In this document: one piece after another, positions 25,940 to 34,985 of the stretch | How the letters are laid out: each line of letters begins with the position of its first letter | Numbering within the stretch: position 1 is the stretch's first letter | Source: Xanthobacter dioxanivorans | GTDB lineage: Bacteria; Pseudomonadota; Alphaproteobacteria; Rhizobiales; Xanthobacteraceae | Assembly: GCF_016807805.1 (NCBI RefSeq) | Contig: NZ_CP063362.1 | Span: forward strand, 3,204,501 to 3,268,500 | Reading direction: 5' to 3' | Length of the DNA: 64,000 bases | Translations under genes and position numbers: made by a program | Notes under the pieces: model-generated | What the model was told of the DNA's origin: nothing | Database searches by the model: none | The model's input: the letters and a program-made list of their open reading frames with translations, nothing else

Positions 25940-26959
25940 ATGGACCGCTCCCCTCTCCTCGTGGACCTCGCCTTGCAGGGCGGGGGCTCCCATGGCGCCT
26001 TCACCTGGGGCGTGCTCGACCGGCTGCTCGAGGAAAGCTGGCTCCAGATCGACGGCATCTCCGGCACCTCCGCCGGCGCCATGAACGCCGCCGTGCTCGC
26101 CGACGGCTACGCGGCCGGCGGATCGGAGGGGGCACGCGCGGCGCTCGACCGCTACTGGCGCGCGGTGGCCGACGCCGCCCGCTTCAGCCCGTTCCAGCGC
26201 GGCCCGCTCGACCGCATGATGGGCCGCTGGACGCTGGACAACTCGCCCCTCTTCGTGGGCATGGACCTCATGTCCCGCCTGTTCTCCCCGTACGACCTCA
26301 ATCCCGGCAACATCAATCCGCTGAAGAAGATCCTCGACGAGAACATCGACTTCGAGCGGCTGAAGGGCTCGCCCATCCGCCTCTTCATCACCGCCACCAA
26401 CGTGCGCACCGGGCGCGGGCGGGTGTTCCGCAACGCCGAGATCTCGGCCGACGTGCTGCTCGCCTCCGCCTGCCTGCCCACCATGTTCCAGGCCATCGAG
26501 ATCGACGGCGAGGCCTATTGGGACGGCGGCTATTCCGGCAACCCCACCATGACGCCGCTGGTGCGGGAGCTGAGCTCCGACGACACCATCCTCATCCCCA
26601 TCAATCCGGTGGAGCGGCCGGGCACGCCGCGCTCGGCGGCCGAGATCATGAACCGCCTCAACGAGGTGTCGTTCAACTCGGTGCTGCTCAAGGAGCTGCG
26701 CATGATCGCGCTGCTGCGCAAGGTGGCGGACCCCGGCAATTCCGAGGGCGCCGAATGGGCGAAGATGCGCATCCACATGGTGCCCAACCGGCTGATGGCG
26801 AACCTCGGCTATTCCTCCAAGCTCAATGCCGAATGGGACTTCCTGAGCATGCTCAAGGCGGAGGGCCGCAAGGCGGGCGACGAATTCCTCGAACGTTTCG
26901 GCGACCGGCTCGGGATCGAGTCGACGGTGGACCTCGACGTGCTGCTGGAAGGAGTGTGA
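25940..26959 (+). CDS. Patatin-like phospholipase family protein
   Basis: A 339-residue serine hydrolase of the patatin family. The oxyanion motif ALQGGGSHGAF (residues 11-21), nucleophile GTSAG and catalytic Asp in YWDGGYSGNP are all present. It is cytoplasmic or membrane-associated; there is no signal peptide. The C-terminal part (LGYSSKLNAEWDFLSML) resembles patatins found with poly-3-hydroxybutyrate genes. The next gene, a GntP permease, starts three bases after its stop, so the two are co-translated, which would fit handling of hydroxy-acids. The lipid substrate is not known. Confidence 0.9.
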   Translation: MDRSPLLVDLALQGGGSHGAFTWGVLDRLLEESWLQIDGISGTSAGAMNAAVLADGYAAGGSEGARAALDRYWRAVADAARFSPFQRGPLDRMMGRWTLDNSPLFVGMDLMSRLFSPYDLNPGNINPLKKILDENIDFERLKGSPIRLFITATNVRTGRGRVFRNAEISADVLLASACLPTMFQAIEIDGEAYWDGGYSGNPTMTPLVRELSSDDTILIPINPVERPGTPRSAAEIMNRLNEVSFNSVLLKELRMIALLRKVADPGNSEGAEWAKMRIHMVPNRLMANLGYSSKLNAEWDFLSMLKAEGRKAGDEFLERFGDRLGIESTVDLDVLLEGV

Positions 26960-26962
26960 GCC

Positions 26963-28426
26963 ATGGGTCTGATCGGCATCCTCGTCGGCCTCTCCATCCT
27001 CATCTACCTCGCCTTCCGCGGCTCCTCGATCCTGATCCTGGCGCCGATCGCGGGCCTCATCGCCGCCGCCTTCTCCGGCGAGCCGCTGCTGGCGAGCTGG
27101 ACCCAGACCTTCATGCGCAACGCGGCGGACTTCGTCGCGCAGTTCTTCCCCCTGTTCCTGCTCGGCGCGCTGTTCGGCAAGCTGATGGAGGATTCCGGCT
27201 CGGTCACCTCCATCGCCAATTTCATGACGGTGAAGCTCGGCGCCCAGCGGGCCATCCTCGCCGTGGTGCTGGCGGGCGCCATCGTCACCTATGGCGGCGT
27301 GAGCCTGTTCGTCGCCTTCTTCGTGCTCGCGCCCATGGGCGTCGCCCTGTTCCGCTCGGCCGGGGTGCCGCGTCGGCTGACGCCGGCGGCCATCGCGCTC
27401 GGTACCTCCACCTTCACCATGTCGGCCATGCCCGGCACGCCGTCCATCCAGAACGCCATTCCCATGCCGTTCTTCGGCACCACGCCGTTCGCGGCGCCGG
27501 GGCTGGGCATCATTGCCTCGTTGATCATGCTGGCCTTCGGCATGTGGTGGCTGAAGCGGCGGGAGACGGCGGCGCGGGCGCTGGGCGAGGGCTTCGGCGC
27601 CTTCACCGCGCCGGCCGACGAATCGGCGGAGGAGGCGGCGGACGATCCCATCGTGCGCGAGCGGGCCACCACCGCCGGCCCGTTCGACCCGGCGGAGATC
27701 CACCGCAGCGAGGCGGCGCAAAAGAACCCGCCCATCCTGCTTGCGGCCCTGCCCATCGTCGTGGTGATCGTTGTCAACCTGCTCATGTCCTTCGCCATCC
27801 TGCCGCGCATGGACACCTCCTTCCTGGCCAAGCCGGAATGGGGCGGCATCGGCCTGTCGGCGGTGGGCGGCGTGTGGTCGGTGATCGTGGCGCTGGCCGC
27901 CGCCATCGTCACGGTGATCGCCATCAACTTCCGCAGCGTGCCGGAGCTGCGCGCCACCATGACGGCGGGCGCCAACGCCTCGGTGCTGCCGATCCTGTCG
28001 GTGGCGAGCCTGGTCGGCTTCGGAGCCATCGTCGCCGCGCTTCCCGCCTTCGCCGACGTGCGCAACTGGGTGCTCGGCATCGGCGGCGGGCCGCTGGTGT
28101 CGCTGGCGGTGGCCACCAACATCCTCGCGGCGCTCACCGGCTCGGCCTCGGGCGGCCTCACCATCGCCCTCGACGCCCTGGGGCCCACCTACATGAAGAT
28201 CGCCCATGAGATCGGCATGGACCCCGCCCTCATGCACCGGGTGGCGGTGATCGGCTCGGGCACCCTCGACAGCCTGCCCCACAACGGCGCGGTGGTGACG
28301 CTGCTGTCGGTGTGCGGCGTCACCCACAAGGAAGGCTATCTCGACATCGTCATGGCGGCGGTGGTGGGCGCGCTCATCGCCCTCGCCGCGGTGATCGTGC
28401 TCGGCTCCCTGGTCGGCAGCTTCTGA
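26963..28426 (+). CDS. GntP-family permease (organic acid:H+ symporter)
   Basis: A 487-residue inner-membrane protein with about 12 hydrophobic segments and a hydrophilic central loop (about 210-250, EGFGAFTAPADESAEEAADD). The GntP family imports gluconate and related hydroxy-acids. Family-type stretches include AIVTYGGVSLFVAFFVLAP, TFTMSAMPGTPSIQNAIP, LTGSASGGLTIAL and GTLDSLPHNGAVVTLLSV. Tight coupling to the patatin gene suggests the substrate may be a product of that enzyme, perhaps 3-hydroxybutyrate; that is inference. Confidence 0.88.
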   Translation: MGLIGILVGLSILIYLAFRGSSILILAPIAGLIAAAFSGEPLLASWTQTFMRNAADFVAQFFPLFLLGALFGKLMEDSGSVTSIANFMTVKLGAQRAILAVVLAGAIVTYGGVSLFVAFFVLAPMGVALFRSAGVPRRLTPAAIALGTSTFTMSAMPGTPSIQNAIPMPFFGTTPFAAPGLGIIASLIMLAFGMWWLKRRETAARALGEGFGAFTAPADESAEEAADDPIVRERATTAGPFDPAEIHRSEAAQKNPPILLAALPIVVVIVVNLLMSFAILPRMDTSFLAKPEWGGIGLSAVGGVWSVIVALAAAIVTVIAINFRSVPELRATMTAGANASVLPILSVASLVGFGAIVAALPAFADVRNWVLGIGGGPLVSLAVATNILAALTGSASGGLTIALDALGPTYMKIAHEIGMDPALMHRVAVIGSGTLDSLPHNGAVVTLLSVCGVTHKEGYLDIVMAAVVGALIALAAVIVLGSLVGSF

Positions 28427-28451
28427 CGGGGCAGGCTCATCGCCGCCGGCC

Positions 28452-28526
28452 TCGCCGCGAGGATCGGGATCGCCGCGAGGATCGGGATCGGGCGCATTTT
28501 CGCGTTTCAAGGACCGGCGAAAATGC
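28452..28526. repeat. 18-bp direct repeat followed by a palindrome
   Basis: Two identical 18-bp units (28452-28469 and 28470-28487, TCGCCGCGAGGATCGGGA) precede a palindrome GCATTTTCG (28494-28502) / CGAAAATGC (28518-28526) of the same shape as the GCGTTTTC repeats elsewhere. A fragment near 28539 (GTTATCCGACCA) recurs at 29848. Confidence 0.65.
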
Positions 28527-28571
28527 TCTAGATCAAACGTTATCCGACCACCAGCACGCACAGCGGGGGAC

Positions 28572-29780
28572 ATGCCGGCCACCTTCCAGGTTTCGGGCTT
28601 CATCACGTTCACCCTCGCAATCGTGGTGTACTTCATCGGCGCGGGGCTCAACGGCGTGATCGCGCCGCTGCGCCGCTGGAACATTCCGGAGGCGGTCACC
28701 GGCGGCATCCTCGCGGCGCTCGCGACCCTCTTCGCCTATCGCGCCCTGGGCCTCGCCATCTCCTTCGACCTTGCGGCACGCGACATGCTGCTGCTCTACT
28801 TCTTCACCGGCATCGGCCTCAACGCGCGGCTGTCGGACCTCGCCACCGGCGGGCGGCCGCTGCTGATCCTGCTGCTGCTGACGGTGGTCTACCTTGCCGT
28901 GCAGAACGTGGTGGCGGTGGGCAGCGCCGCCGCCCTCGGCCTGCCCAAGGGCATCGCGCCGCTGCTCGGCTCGGTGTCGCTCATCGGCGGCCACGGCACC
29001 ACCATCGCCTGGGCGCCGCTGATCTCGGAGCGCTTCGGCCTGCCCAACGCGCTGGAGGTGGGCATCGCCAGCGCCACCCTCGGCCTGGTCATCGCCAGCC
29101 TCGTGGGCGGTCCGGTGGCCGGCATCCTCATCAACCGCTTCAAGCTGAGCAGCGAGGAGCTGCTGCCGCCCATGGTCGGCCTGCCCGACAACGACGTGGG
29201 ACCCGAGGCGGGCAAGGTCACCTATCGCAACATCCTGAGCGCGCTGCTGGTGCTCAACGTGGTCATCCTCATCGCCTATTCGCTGGAAGGGGTGGTGGAG
29301 ATGACCGGCATCAAGCTGCCGCTGTTCGTGGTGTGCCTGCTGGTGGCCATCGTGCTCACCAACACGCTGCCCCACGCCATGCCGCGCATGGCCTGGCCGG
29401 CGCGCACGTCGGCGCTGGCGCTGATCTCGGACCTGTCGCTGAAGATCTTCCTCGCCATGTCGCTGATGAGCATGCAGCTGTGGACGCTGGGCGGCCTCGG
29501 GCCGGCGCTGGCTTTGGTGCTCGGGCTGCAGACGCTGGTGGCGGTGGCCTTCATCCTGTTCGTGGTGTTCCCGGCCATGGGCCGCAACTACCAGGCGGCG
29601 GTGCTCTCCGCCGGCTTCACCGGCATCAGCCTCGGGGCGACGCCCACCGCCATCGCCAACATGACGGCGGTGACGCGCACCCACGGGCCGGCGCCGCTCG
29701 CCTTCATCATCCTGCCGCTGGTCTCGGCCTTCTTCATCGACATCGCCAACGCGCTCGCCATCGGCTTCATGATCCGCTAG
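28572..29780 (+). CDS. gltS: Sodium/glutamate symporter GltS
   Basis: A 402-residue inner-membrane transporter that imports glutamate with sodium. The two-fold inverted repeat of the ESS family is visible, each half with a Gly-rich reentrant loop: LIGGHGTTIAWAPL (residues about 136-149) and GFTGISLGATPTAIANMT (about 345-362). About ten transmembrane segments are seen. The ATG is preceded by GGGGG. It is monocistronic as far as visible, flanked on both sides by palindromic repeats; its TAG stop is the first three bases of the downstream repeat. Confidence 0.92.
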   Translation: MPATFQVSGFITFTLAIVVYFIGAGLNGVIAPLRRWNIPEAVTGGILAALATLFAYRALGLAISFDLAARDMLLLYFFTGIGLNARLSDLATGGRPLLILLLLTVVYLAVQNVVAVGSAAALGLPKGIAPLLGSVSLIGGHGTTIAWAPLISERFGLPNALEVGIASATLGLVIASLVGGPVAGILINRFKLSSEELLPPMVGLPDNDVGPEAGKVTYRNILSALLVLNVVILIAYSLEGVVEMTGIKLPLFVVCLLVAIVLTNTLPHAMPRMAWPARTSALALISDLSLKIFLAMSLMSMQLWTLGGLGPALALVLGLQTLVAVAFILFVVFPAMGRNYQAAVLSAGFTGISLGATPTAIANMTAVTRTHGPAPLAFIILPLVSAFFIDIANALAIGFMIR

Positions 29781-29929
29781 AGCGCGATCCGAGCAAATTG
29801 GGTCAATTTGCTCGGTGAATCGCCCTCTAACTATAAGAAAGAGGACGCGTTATCCGACCAGCTTGCGATGCAAGCCGGTCGGCGCGTGCTCTAGAGCGCG
29901 ATCCGAGCCAATTGGTTCAATTTGCTCGG
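29778..29929. repeat. Cluster of palindromic repeats (CCGAGCAAATT family)
   Basis: Two copies of one element, with arms CCGAGCAAATT / AATTTGCTCGG at 29789-29815 and CCGAGCCAATT / AATTTGCTCGG at 29903-29929, flank a third palindrome CCGACC-GCTTGC / GCAAGC-GGTCGG at 29854-29882. Each of the two copies is introduced by TAGAGCGCGATC; the first supplies the gltS stop codon. Confidence 0.75.
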
Positions 29930-29965
29930 TGAATCGCCCTTTAAACCATGGAATGGAGGCGGATC

Positions 29966-30625
29966 TCAGCCGCCGACCGAGCAGCTCGCGGCCTCCAGCT
30001 GCTTGCGCACCAGCTCGCGCATGCCCCGCTCGCGCACGAAGGCCCGCACCGCCACGATGCCCTCCAGCGCCGGGGATTCGATGACGAGGCGGTCGGCGGC
30101 GGTGATTTCCTCGTCTTCCGGCAGAGCGGCCTTTTGGCTCGCCGTCATCAGATCAAGCTCGATGACCTTGCCCGCCGCCTGGTCGCTCAGCGCATAGAAG
30201 GCGAGTCCCTCCGCCGTGTAGAACGAGACGGAGGTATAATCCGCCGTCGCCGGCACCCGCACTTTCAGCGCGCCCTCGGAGAGGTCGTAGAGGCAGACGG
30301 CGGAGATGAAAGCCGGGTCCATCATTGGCAGTGCGGTCTCGCGCGGGGTCGGGTCCGGCAGCAGCACCAGCACGTTGGCGTCGGTGCGCTCGGACAGGCG
30401 CGCATAGGCGTTGCGCTCGGCCAGCGCCGGCATGGCCAGGATGGAGACGATGTGGGCGATGGCGGCCAGCACCAGGGTGAAGGCGGCCGGCAGCAGCAGC
30501 CCCAGCGGCGAGCCGATGCGCGGGCGCGACAGGTGGATGTGCGGCCGGGGGATCCGCGCCGCCAGCCGGCGCAGCCGGACGCCAAGGCCGGCGGCCTCCT
30601 CGCGCAGCTCGTCGAGGGCGGTCAC
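29966..30625 (-). CDS. DUF1254-type membrane-anchored protein
   Basis: A 219-residue protein with one transmembrane helix near residues 42-66 (SPLGLLLPAAFTLVLAAI) after a basic cytoplasmic head. The remainder would lie in the periplasm. The sequence matches the short DUF1254 proteins that follow a DUF1214 protein in Hyphomicrobiales. No catalytic motif is visible. Its ATG overlaps the stop of the DUF1214 gene as ATGA, so the two are produced together and probably act together in the envelope. The function is not known. Confidence 0.75.
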   Translation of the reverse strand: MTALDELREEAAGLGVRLRRLAARIPRPHIHLSRPRIGSPLGLLLPAAFTLVLAAIAHIVSILAMPALAERNAYARLSERTDANVLVLLPDPTPRETALPMMDPAFISAVCLYDLSEGALKVRVPATADYTSVSFYTAEGLAFYALSDQAAGKVIELDLMTASQKAALPEDEEITAADRLVIESPALEGIVAVRAFVRERGMRELVRKQLEAASCSVGG

Positions 30626-31197
30626 AGGCAGGCCTCCCGACTGATGCGCGGCAGGCCGCCCGCATCGGCGGCGCCGGAGGTAAAGGAAAACGGCGCGTCG
30701 TAGAGGCGCAGCGCCACCTTCAGCCGCGGCCGGGCGCCGGTGGGCAGCCAGTTGCCCGGGCGGGCGCGGGGTGAGAGGCGGATGTCAATGGCCCCGTCGT
30801 CGCGATAGACCGTCTCCGCGCTGGTGAAGCCGTAGCGGCCCGCATCGTTGGCGATGAGCTGGCCGTCCTGATCCATCACGGTGAGGGTCCACAGCCGTGC
30901 CTGCGGCAGCATGCCGACGATGCGTGTCTCGCAGCGCCCGTCCAGCGGCGCGCCCCCGTCATCGGTGGTGGCGAGGAACAGCAAGCCGTCCGCCAGCTCC
31001 AGCGGCAGCTCGCCCGAGCGGGCGAAGGCGGCGCGGGCATAGGGGTCGGCCTTCACCGTGCCGGCGCGCGGCCAGCCTTCCCATGCGCCGGAACGCACCA
31101 CGTCGAGCCCGCGCGAATGGGTCACGGAAAACCACGTGACGCCGAGCCCGAGCATGGTGGCGACGAGAAGCGTGAAGGCGAGGGGCAGGAGGCGCAC
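30622..31197 (-). CDS. DUF1214-type exported protein
   Basis: A 191-residue protein with an N-terminal signal or anchor (LPLAFTLLVATMLGLGVTWF) and a DUF1214-like body: YARAAFARSGELPL, LWTLTVMDQDGQLIAND, GYGFTS-type turn, DIRLSPRARPGNWLPTG and LRLYDAP. It is the first gene of the two-gene unit with the DUF1254 protein. Longer DUF1254/DUF1214 proteins exist as single chains, so this pair may represent the split form. Function unknown. Confidence 0.75.
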   Translation of the reverse strand: MRLLPLAFTLLVATMLGLGVTWFSVTHSRGLDVVRSGAWEGWPRAGTVKADPYARAAFARSGELPLELADGLLFLATTDDGGAPLDGRCETRIVGMLPQARLWTLTVMDQDGQLIANDAGRYGFTSAETVYRDDGAIDIRLSPRARPGNWLPTGARPRLKVALRLYDAPFSFTSGAADAGGLPRISREACL

Positions 31198-31308
31198 GGC
31201 ACGTCCTAGGGAGTTTCCCCTCCCTTCTAGAGCAGGGGCCGACCCGCTGGCAACGCGGGCCTGCGGGATCGTGCCCGCCGAAGGCCCGGGTTCAGCGCCG
31301 TCGGCGGA

Positions 31309-31755
31309 TCAGGACCCGGTGCGGGGGAGGAGTTCGCCGAGCAGCGCGCGACTCGCCTCCGGCAGGGGCAGGGGGCGGCGGTGCGCCATGTCGAACAACA
31401 CGATCACGGTTTCCGCCGTGGCGGTGCAGGCGCCGTTCTGGAACAGGGCCTGCCGCATGGTCACCGAGGACCGCCCGATCGCCGTCACCCCGGTGCCGAT
31501 CTCCACCTGTCCCGGCCAGTGCATCTCGGCGATGTAGTCGAGCACGAGACGGGCGATGACGAAGCCGGCGCCCGCCGGCGCGATCGGCCGGCCGGCATCG
31601 AGCAGGACCCGGGTGCGCCCGGTTTCCAGGAAGGTGGAGAACACCGCGTTGTTCACGTGGCCGAGCTTGTCGGTGTCGCCGTAGCGGATGGTGTCCACCG
31701 CCTTGACCGGGAAGTCCTCCAGGCGCGGCAAAGGGGGCCTTGCGCGGGCGGACAT
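31309..31755 (-). CDS. Acyl-CoA thioesterase, YbgC/4-hydroxybenzoyl-CoA type
   Basis: A 148-residue hot-dog-fold thioesterase. The active-site region DTIRYGDTDKLGHVNNAVF has the Asp and the HVNN motif typical of the YbgC/FadM group, followed by FLETGRTRVL. It would hydrolyse acyl-CoA in the cytoplasm. Its ATG overlaps the purD stop by one base (TGATG), so it is expressed with purD. The physiological substrate is not known. Confidence 0.88.
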   Translation of the reverse strand: MSARARPPLPRLEDFPVKAVDTIRYGDTDKLGHVNNAVFSTFLETGRTRVLLDAGRPIAPAGAGFVIARLVLDYIAEMHWPGQVEIGTGVTAIGRSSVTMRQALFQNGACTATAETVIVLFDMAHRRPLPLPEASRALLGELLPRTGS

Positions 31756-33020
31756 CAGGCGCCGGGCCCCAGGGCGCGCCAGCCGATGTCGGTGCGGTAG
31801 AAGCCGTCCGGCCAGTCGATGCGCGCTAGCGCCGCGTACGCGCGCTCGCGGGCGGCGGCGAGGGAGGGGCCGGTGGCGGTCACGTTCAGCACCCGCCCGC
31901 CGTTGGAGACGAGGCCGGAACCCTTGCGCCGCGTGCCGGCCTGGAACACCAGCGCGCCCTCCACCTCGCCCGCCTGCTCCAGGCCGCCGATGGCGCTGCC
32001 GGTCTGGTGCGGGCCGGGATAGCCGCGGGAGGCATAGACCACGGTGAGGGCCGCGTCCGTGGACCACAGCGGCGTCACCTGCGCGAGGCGGCCGGTGGCG
32101 GTGGCGAGAAGCACCTCCAGCAGGTCGCCGGCGAAGCGCGGCATCAGCACCTGGCATTCGGGATCGCCAAAGCGGCAATTGTATTCCACCAGCTTCGGTC
32201 CGGCGGTGGTGAGCATGAGGCCGGCATAGAGCACGCCGCGATAGGGCGTGCCGGCGCTGACCATGGCGCGGGCGGTGGGGACGAGAATCTCCTCGATCGC
32301 CCGGCGCTCCAGCTCCGCCGTCAGCACCGGGGCCGGCGAATAGGCGCCCATGCCGCCGGTGTTGGGGCCGAGGTCGCCGTCGAAGGCGCGCTTGTGGTCC
32401 TGGGCGCTGCCGAAGGGCACCACCGTCTCGCCGTCCACCAGGGCGAAGAGGCTCGCCTCCTCCCCCTCCATGAACTCCTCGATCAGCACCTCGGTGCCGC
32501 CACCGGCGAACACCTGCTCCACCGCTTCCAGCGCGTCCTCGACCGAAAGCGCCACCACCACGCCCTTGCCGGCCATGAGGCCGTCGGCCTTCACCACGAT
32601 GGGCGCGCCCTCGGCGCGCACATAGGCGGCGGCCTCGGCCGGGCTGGTGAAGCGGGCGAAGGCGGCGGTGGGAATGCCGTGGGCGCGGCACAATTCCTTG
32701 GTGAAGAGCTTGGAGCCCTCAAGGCGGGCGGCGGCCGCGGTCGGGCCGAATGCGGGGATGCCGGCGGCCTCCAGCCGGTCCACCAGCCCGGCCACGAGGG
32801 GCGCCTCGGGGCCCACCACGACGAAGTCGATGGTGTGGTCGAGGCACCATTTCACGATGGTGTCGTGGGCGGAGAGCGGAATGCCCTCGATCAGGTCGGC
32901 ATGCTCGGCGATGCCGGGATTGCCGGGTATGGCGTAGAACTGGCCCAGGCTCGGGCTCTGCGCCAGCTTCCACGCGAGCGCATGCTCGCGGCCCCCGGAA
33001 CCGAGCAGCAGGATGTTCAT
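31755..33020 (-). CDS. purD: Phosphoribosylamine--glycine ligase (GARS)
   Basis: PurD catalyses step two of purine synthesis, joining glycine to phosphoribosylamine with ATP. At 421 residues it has the family length. Motifs: [20 protein letters not shown] at the start, [14 protein letters not shown], the ATP-grasp segments [12 protein letters not shown] and [14 protein letters not shown], then [20 protein letters not shown], and [15 protein letters not shown] RFGDPECQ near the end of the grasp domain. The start ATG is clear. It is divergent from xseA across a 111-base promoter region. Confidence 0.97.
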   Translation of the reverse strand: MNILLLGSGGREHALAWKLAQSPSLGQFYAIPGNPGIAEHADLIEGIPLSAHDTIVKWCLDHTIDFVVVGPEAPLVAGLVDRLEAAGIPAFGPTAAAARLEGSKLFTKELCRAHGIPTAAFARFTSPAEAAAYVRAEGAPIVVKADGLMAGKGVVVALSVEDALEAVEQVFAGGGTEVLIEEFMEGEEASLFALVDGETVVPFGSAQDHKRAFDGDLGPNTGGMGAYSPAPVLTAELERRAIEEILVPTARAMVSAGTPYRGVLYAGLMLTTAGPKLVEYNCRFGDPECQVLMPRFAGDLLEVLLATATGRLAQVTPLWSTDAALTVVYASRGYPGPHQTGSAIGGLEQAGEVEGALVFQAGTRRKGSGLVSNGGRVLNVTATGPSLAAARERAYAALARIDWPDGFYRTDIGWRALGPGA

Positions 33021-33131
33021 GCGGCCTCCCCGTCGTATCTTGTCCCAATCGCCTATCGGCTCGGGGCCGCGCAAACAAGGGCTTCGGCTCTGCGCTCGCC
33101 GCATGGGCCCTCTTCCCGTTATGCTGTTTTC

Positions 33132-34610
33132 ATGAGCAGGCTGGACCGCGATTCGATGGTGGATGTCGCAGAACCCCGCGCCAATGCGCCCGAATGGAGC
33201 GTTTCCGAGCTTTCGGCGGCGCTCCGCCGCACGGTGGAGGACGCCTACGGCCACGTGCGCGTGCGCGGTGAAATCTCCGGCTATCGCGGGCCGCATTCGT
33301 CGGGCCATGCTTATTTCTCGCTGAAGGATGCCGGGGCGCGGCTCGATGCCGTCATCTGGAAAGGCACCTTCCAGCGCCTGCGCCTCAGGCCGGAGGAGGG
33401 GCTGGAGGTTGTGGCGGTGGGGCGTCTCACCACCTATCCGGGCAAGTCCGGCTACCAGATCGTGATCGAGGCGCTGGAGTTCGCCGGCGCCGGCGCCATC
33501 ATGGCCATGCTGGAAGAGAGGAAGCGCCGACTCGCCGCCGAAGGCCTGTTCGATCCCGCCCGCAAGGTGCCCCTGCCGTTCCTGCCGCTGGTGGTCGGCG
33601 TGATCACCTCGCCCACCGGCGCGGTGATCCGCGACATCCTCCACCGCCTGGCGGACCGCTTTCCGCGCCGGGTGCTGGTGTGGCCGGTGCGGGTGCAGGG
33701 GGAAACCTCGGCGGCGGAGGTGGCGGCGGCCATCCGCGGCTTCAACGCCTTGCCGGAAGGCGGCGCGATTCCCCGGCCGGACGTGATCGTGGTGGCGCGC
33801 GGCGGCGGCGCGCTGGAAGACCTGCTCGGATTTTCCGACGAGGCGGTGGTGCGCGCGGCGGCGGAGAGCGCCATTCCCCTGGTGGCGGCGGTGGGGCACG
33901 AGACCGACGTCACCCTCATCGATTTCGCCGCCGACGTGCGCGCGCCCACCCCCACCGCCGCCGCCGAGATGGTGGTGCCGGTGCGGGCCGACCTCGTCGC
34001 CACGGTGGAGGACCTGGGCGCCCGCCTCGTCGCCGCGCCGCTGCGGCTGTTGGATCGGCGCAAGGCGGACCTGAGGGCGCTCGCGCGCCTCCTGCCATCG
34101 GCGGAGAGCCTGTTCGCCGTTCCGCGCCAGCGCCTCGACGTGGCCGGCGAGCGGCTGCCGCGGGCGCTGAAGGCCAATGCGGGCGCGCACCGGCTGAGCC
34201 TCGTGGCGATCCGCGCCCGGCTGTCGCCGGAGGCGCTGAAGGCGCGTGTCGTACGCGGGCAGGAGCGGGTGGAGGGGCTCGGCGACCGGCTCGGGCGGGC
34301 CTTCGCCGTCGCGGCGGAGCGGCGCGCCGCGCGGCTCAAGGCCGCGGGGCAGTTGCTGGAGGCCCTGTCCTATCACGGCGTGCTCAGCCGCGGCTTCGCC
34401 CTGGTGCGCGACGCCGCCGGCCAGCCGGTGCGCAGCGCCGCCGCCGCCGTGCCGGGATCGGCGCTCGATCTGGAGTTTGCCGACGGCCGAGTGGGCGTCA
34501 CCGTGGGGCGCGCGCCGGACCTTCTGCCGGCGGGAGGAGCACCCCGTCCCAAGCCGCCGGCGCGGCGAGCGCGCAAGGCCGAGACGGGGCCGACCCTGTT
34601 CGATCCGTGA
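33132..34610 (+). CDS. xseA: Exodeoxyribonuclease VII large subunit
   Basis: The large subunit of ExoVII, which degrades single-stranded DNA. The 492-residue protein has the N-terminal OB fold ([50 protein letters not shown]) and the catalytic core with [33 protein letters not shown] and [22 protein letters not shown] long coiled region follows, and a basic C-terminal tail ends in GPTLFDP. The small subunit gene is not in the window. Confidence 0.96.
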   Translation: MSRLDRDSMVDVAEPRANAPEWSVSELSAALRRTVEDAYGHVRVRGEISGYRGPHSSGHAYFSLKDAGARLDAVIWKGTFQRLRLRPEEGLEVVAVGRLTTYPGKSGYQIVIEALEFAGAGAIMAMLEERKRRLAAEGLFDPARKVPLPFLPLVVGVITSPTGAVIRDILHRLADRFPRRVLVWPVRVQGETSAAEVAAAIRGFNALPEGGAIPRPDVIVVARGGGALEDLLGFSDEAVVRAAAESAIPLVAAVGHETDVTLIDFAADVRAPTPTAAAEMVVPVRADLVATVEDLGARLVAAPLRLLDRRKADLRALARLLPSAESLFAVPRQRLDVAGERLPRALKANAGAHRLSLVAIRARLSPEALKARVVRGQERVEGLGDRLGRAFAVAAERRAARLKAAGQLLEALSYHGVLSRGFALVRDAAGQPVRSAAAAVPGSALDLEFADGRVGVTVGRAPDLLPAGGAPRPKPPARRARKAETGPTLFDP

Positions 34611-34682
34611 CGGCGCCCCTTTCGCATTGCGGGATAAGGGATTATCTTGTCTGCGACACCAAGCAGGATTTCGACCCCGGTG

Positions 34683-34904
34683 ATGAATCGTTTTGAACGC
34701 TTCTCCGAGCCCCATGGCGAGGCAGAAGTCCGCTACCTTGACGGGGAATTCCGCATCCTGCGGCCCGGCAGCTTCGTGCGCTGCGCGGTAACCGGCCAGA
34801 CCATCCCTCTCGACGAGTTGCGCTACTGGAGCGTGGACCTGCAGGAGGCCTATCTGGACCCGGAAGCGGTGCTGACCCGCGTGCGCGAGCGCTCCGCCGG
34901 CTGA
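34683..34904 (+). CDS. DUF2093 family protein
   Basis: A 73-residue cytoplasmic protein of the DUF2093 family. Typical text: MNRFERF, AEVRYLDGEFRILRPGSFV, CAVTGQTIPLDELRYWSVDLQEAY. The family is small, nearly confined to alphaproteobacteria, and often sits beside xseA as here; its function is unknown. The ATG at 34683 gives the normal family length; an in-frame start at 34647 would add twelve residues. It lies 72 bases after the xseA stop. Confidence 0.88.
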   Translation: MNRFERFSEPHGEAEVRYLDGEFRILRPGSFVRCAVTGQTIPLDELRYWSVDLQEAYLDPEAVLTRVRERSAG

Positions 34905-34985
34905 AGCCCGGGCGCCGGGCCGAATGTCCCCGCCTGCCAAATCGGGCTTCAGCGGTGCGCCCGCTGCCGGGGGGGCATTCCGCCG

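Noticed and set aside
21844..26082. A 1412-codon open frame antisense to the RND pump genes
   Set aside because: It is the mirror of two well-supported genes in GC-rich DNA; composition (His, Gly, Asp, Arg-rich) is that of an antisense shadow.
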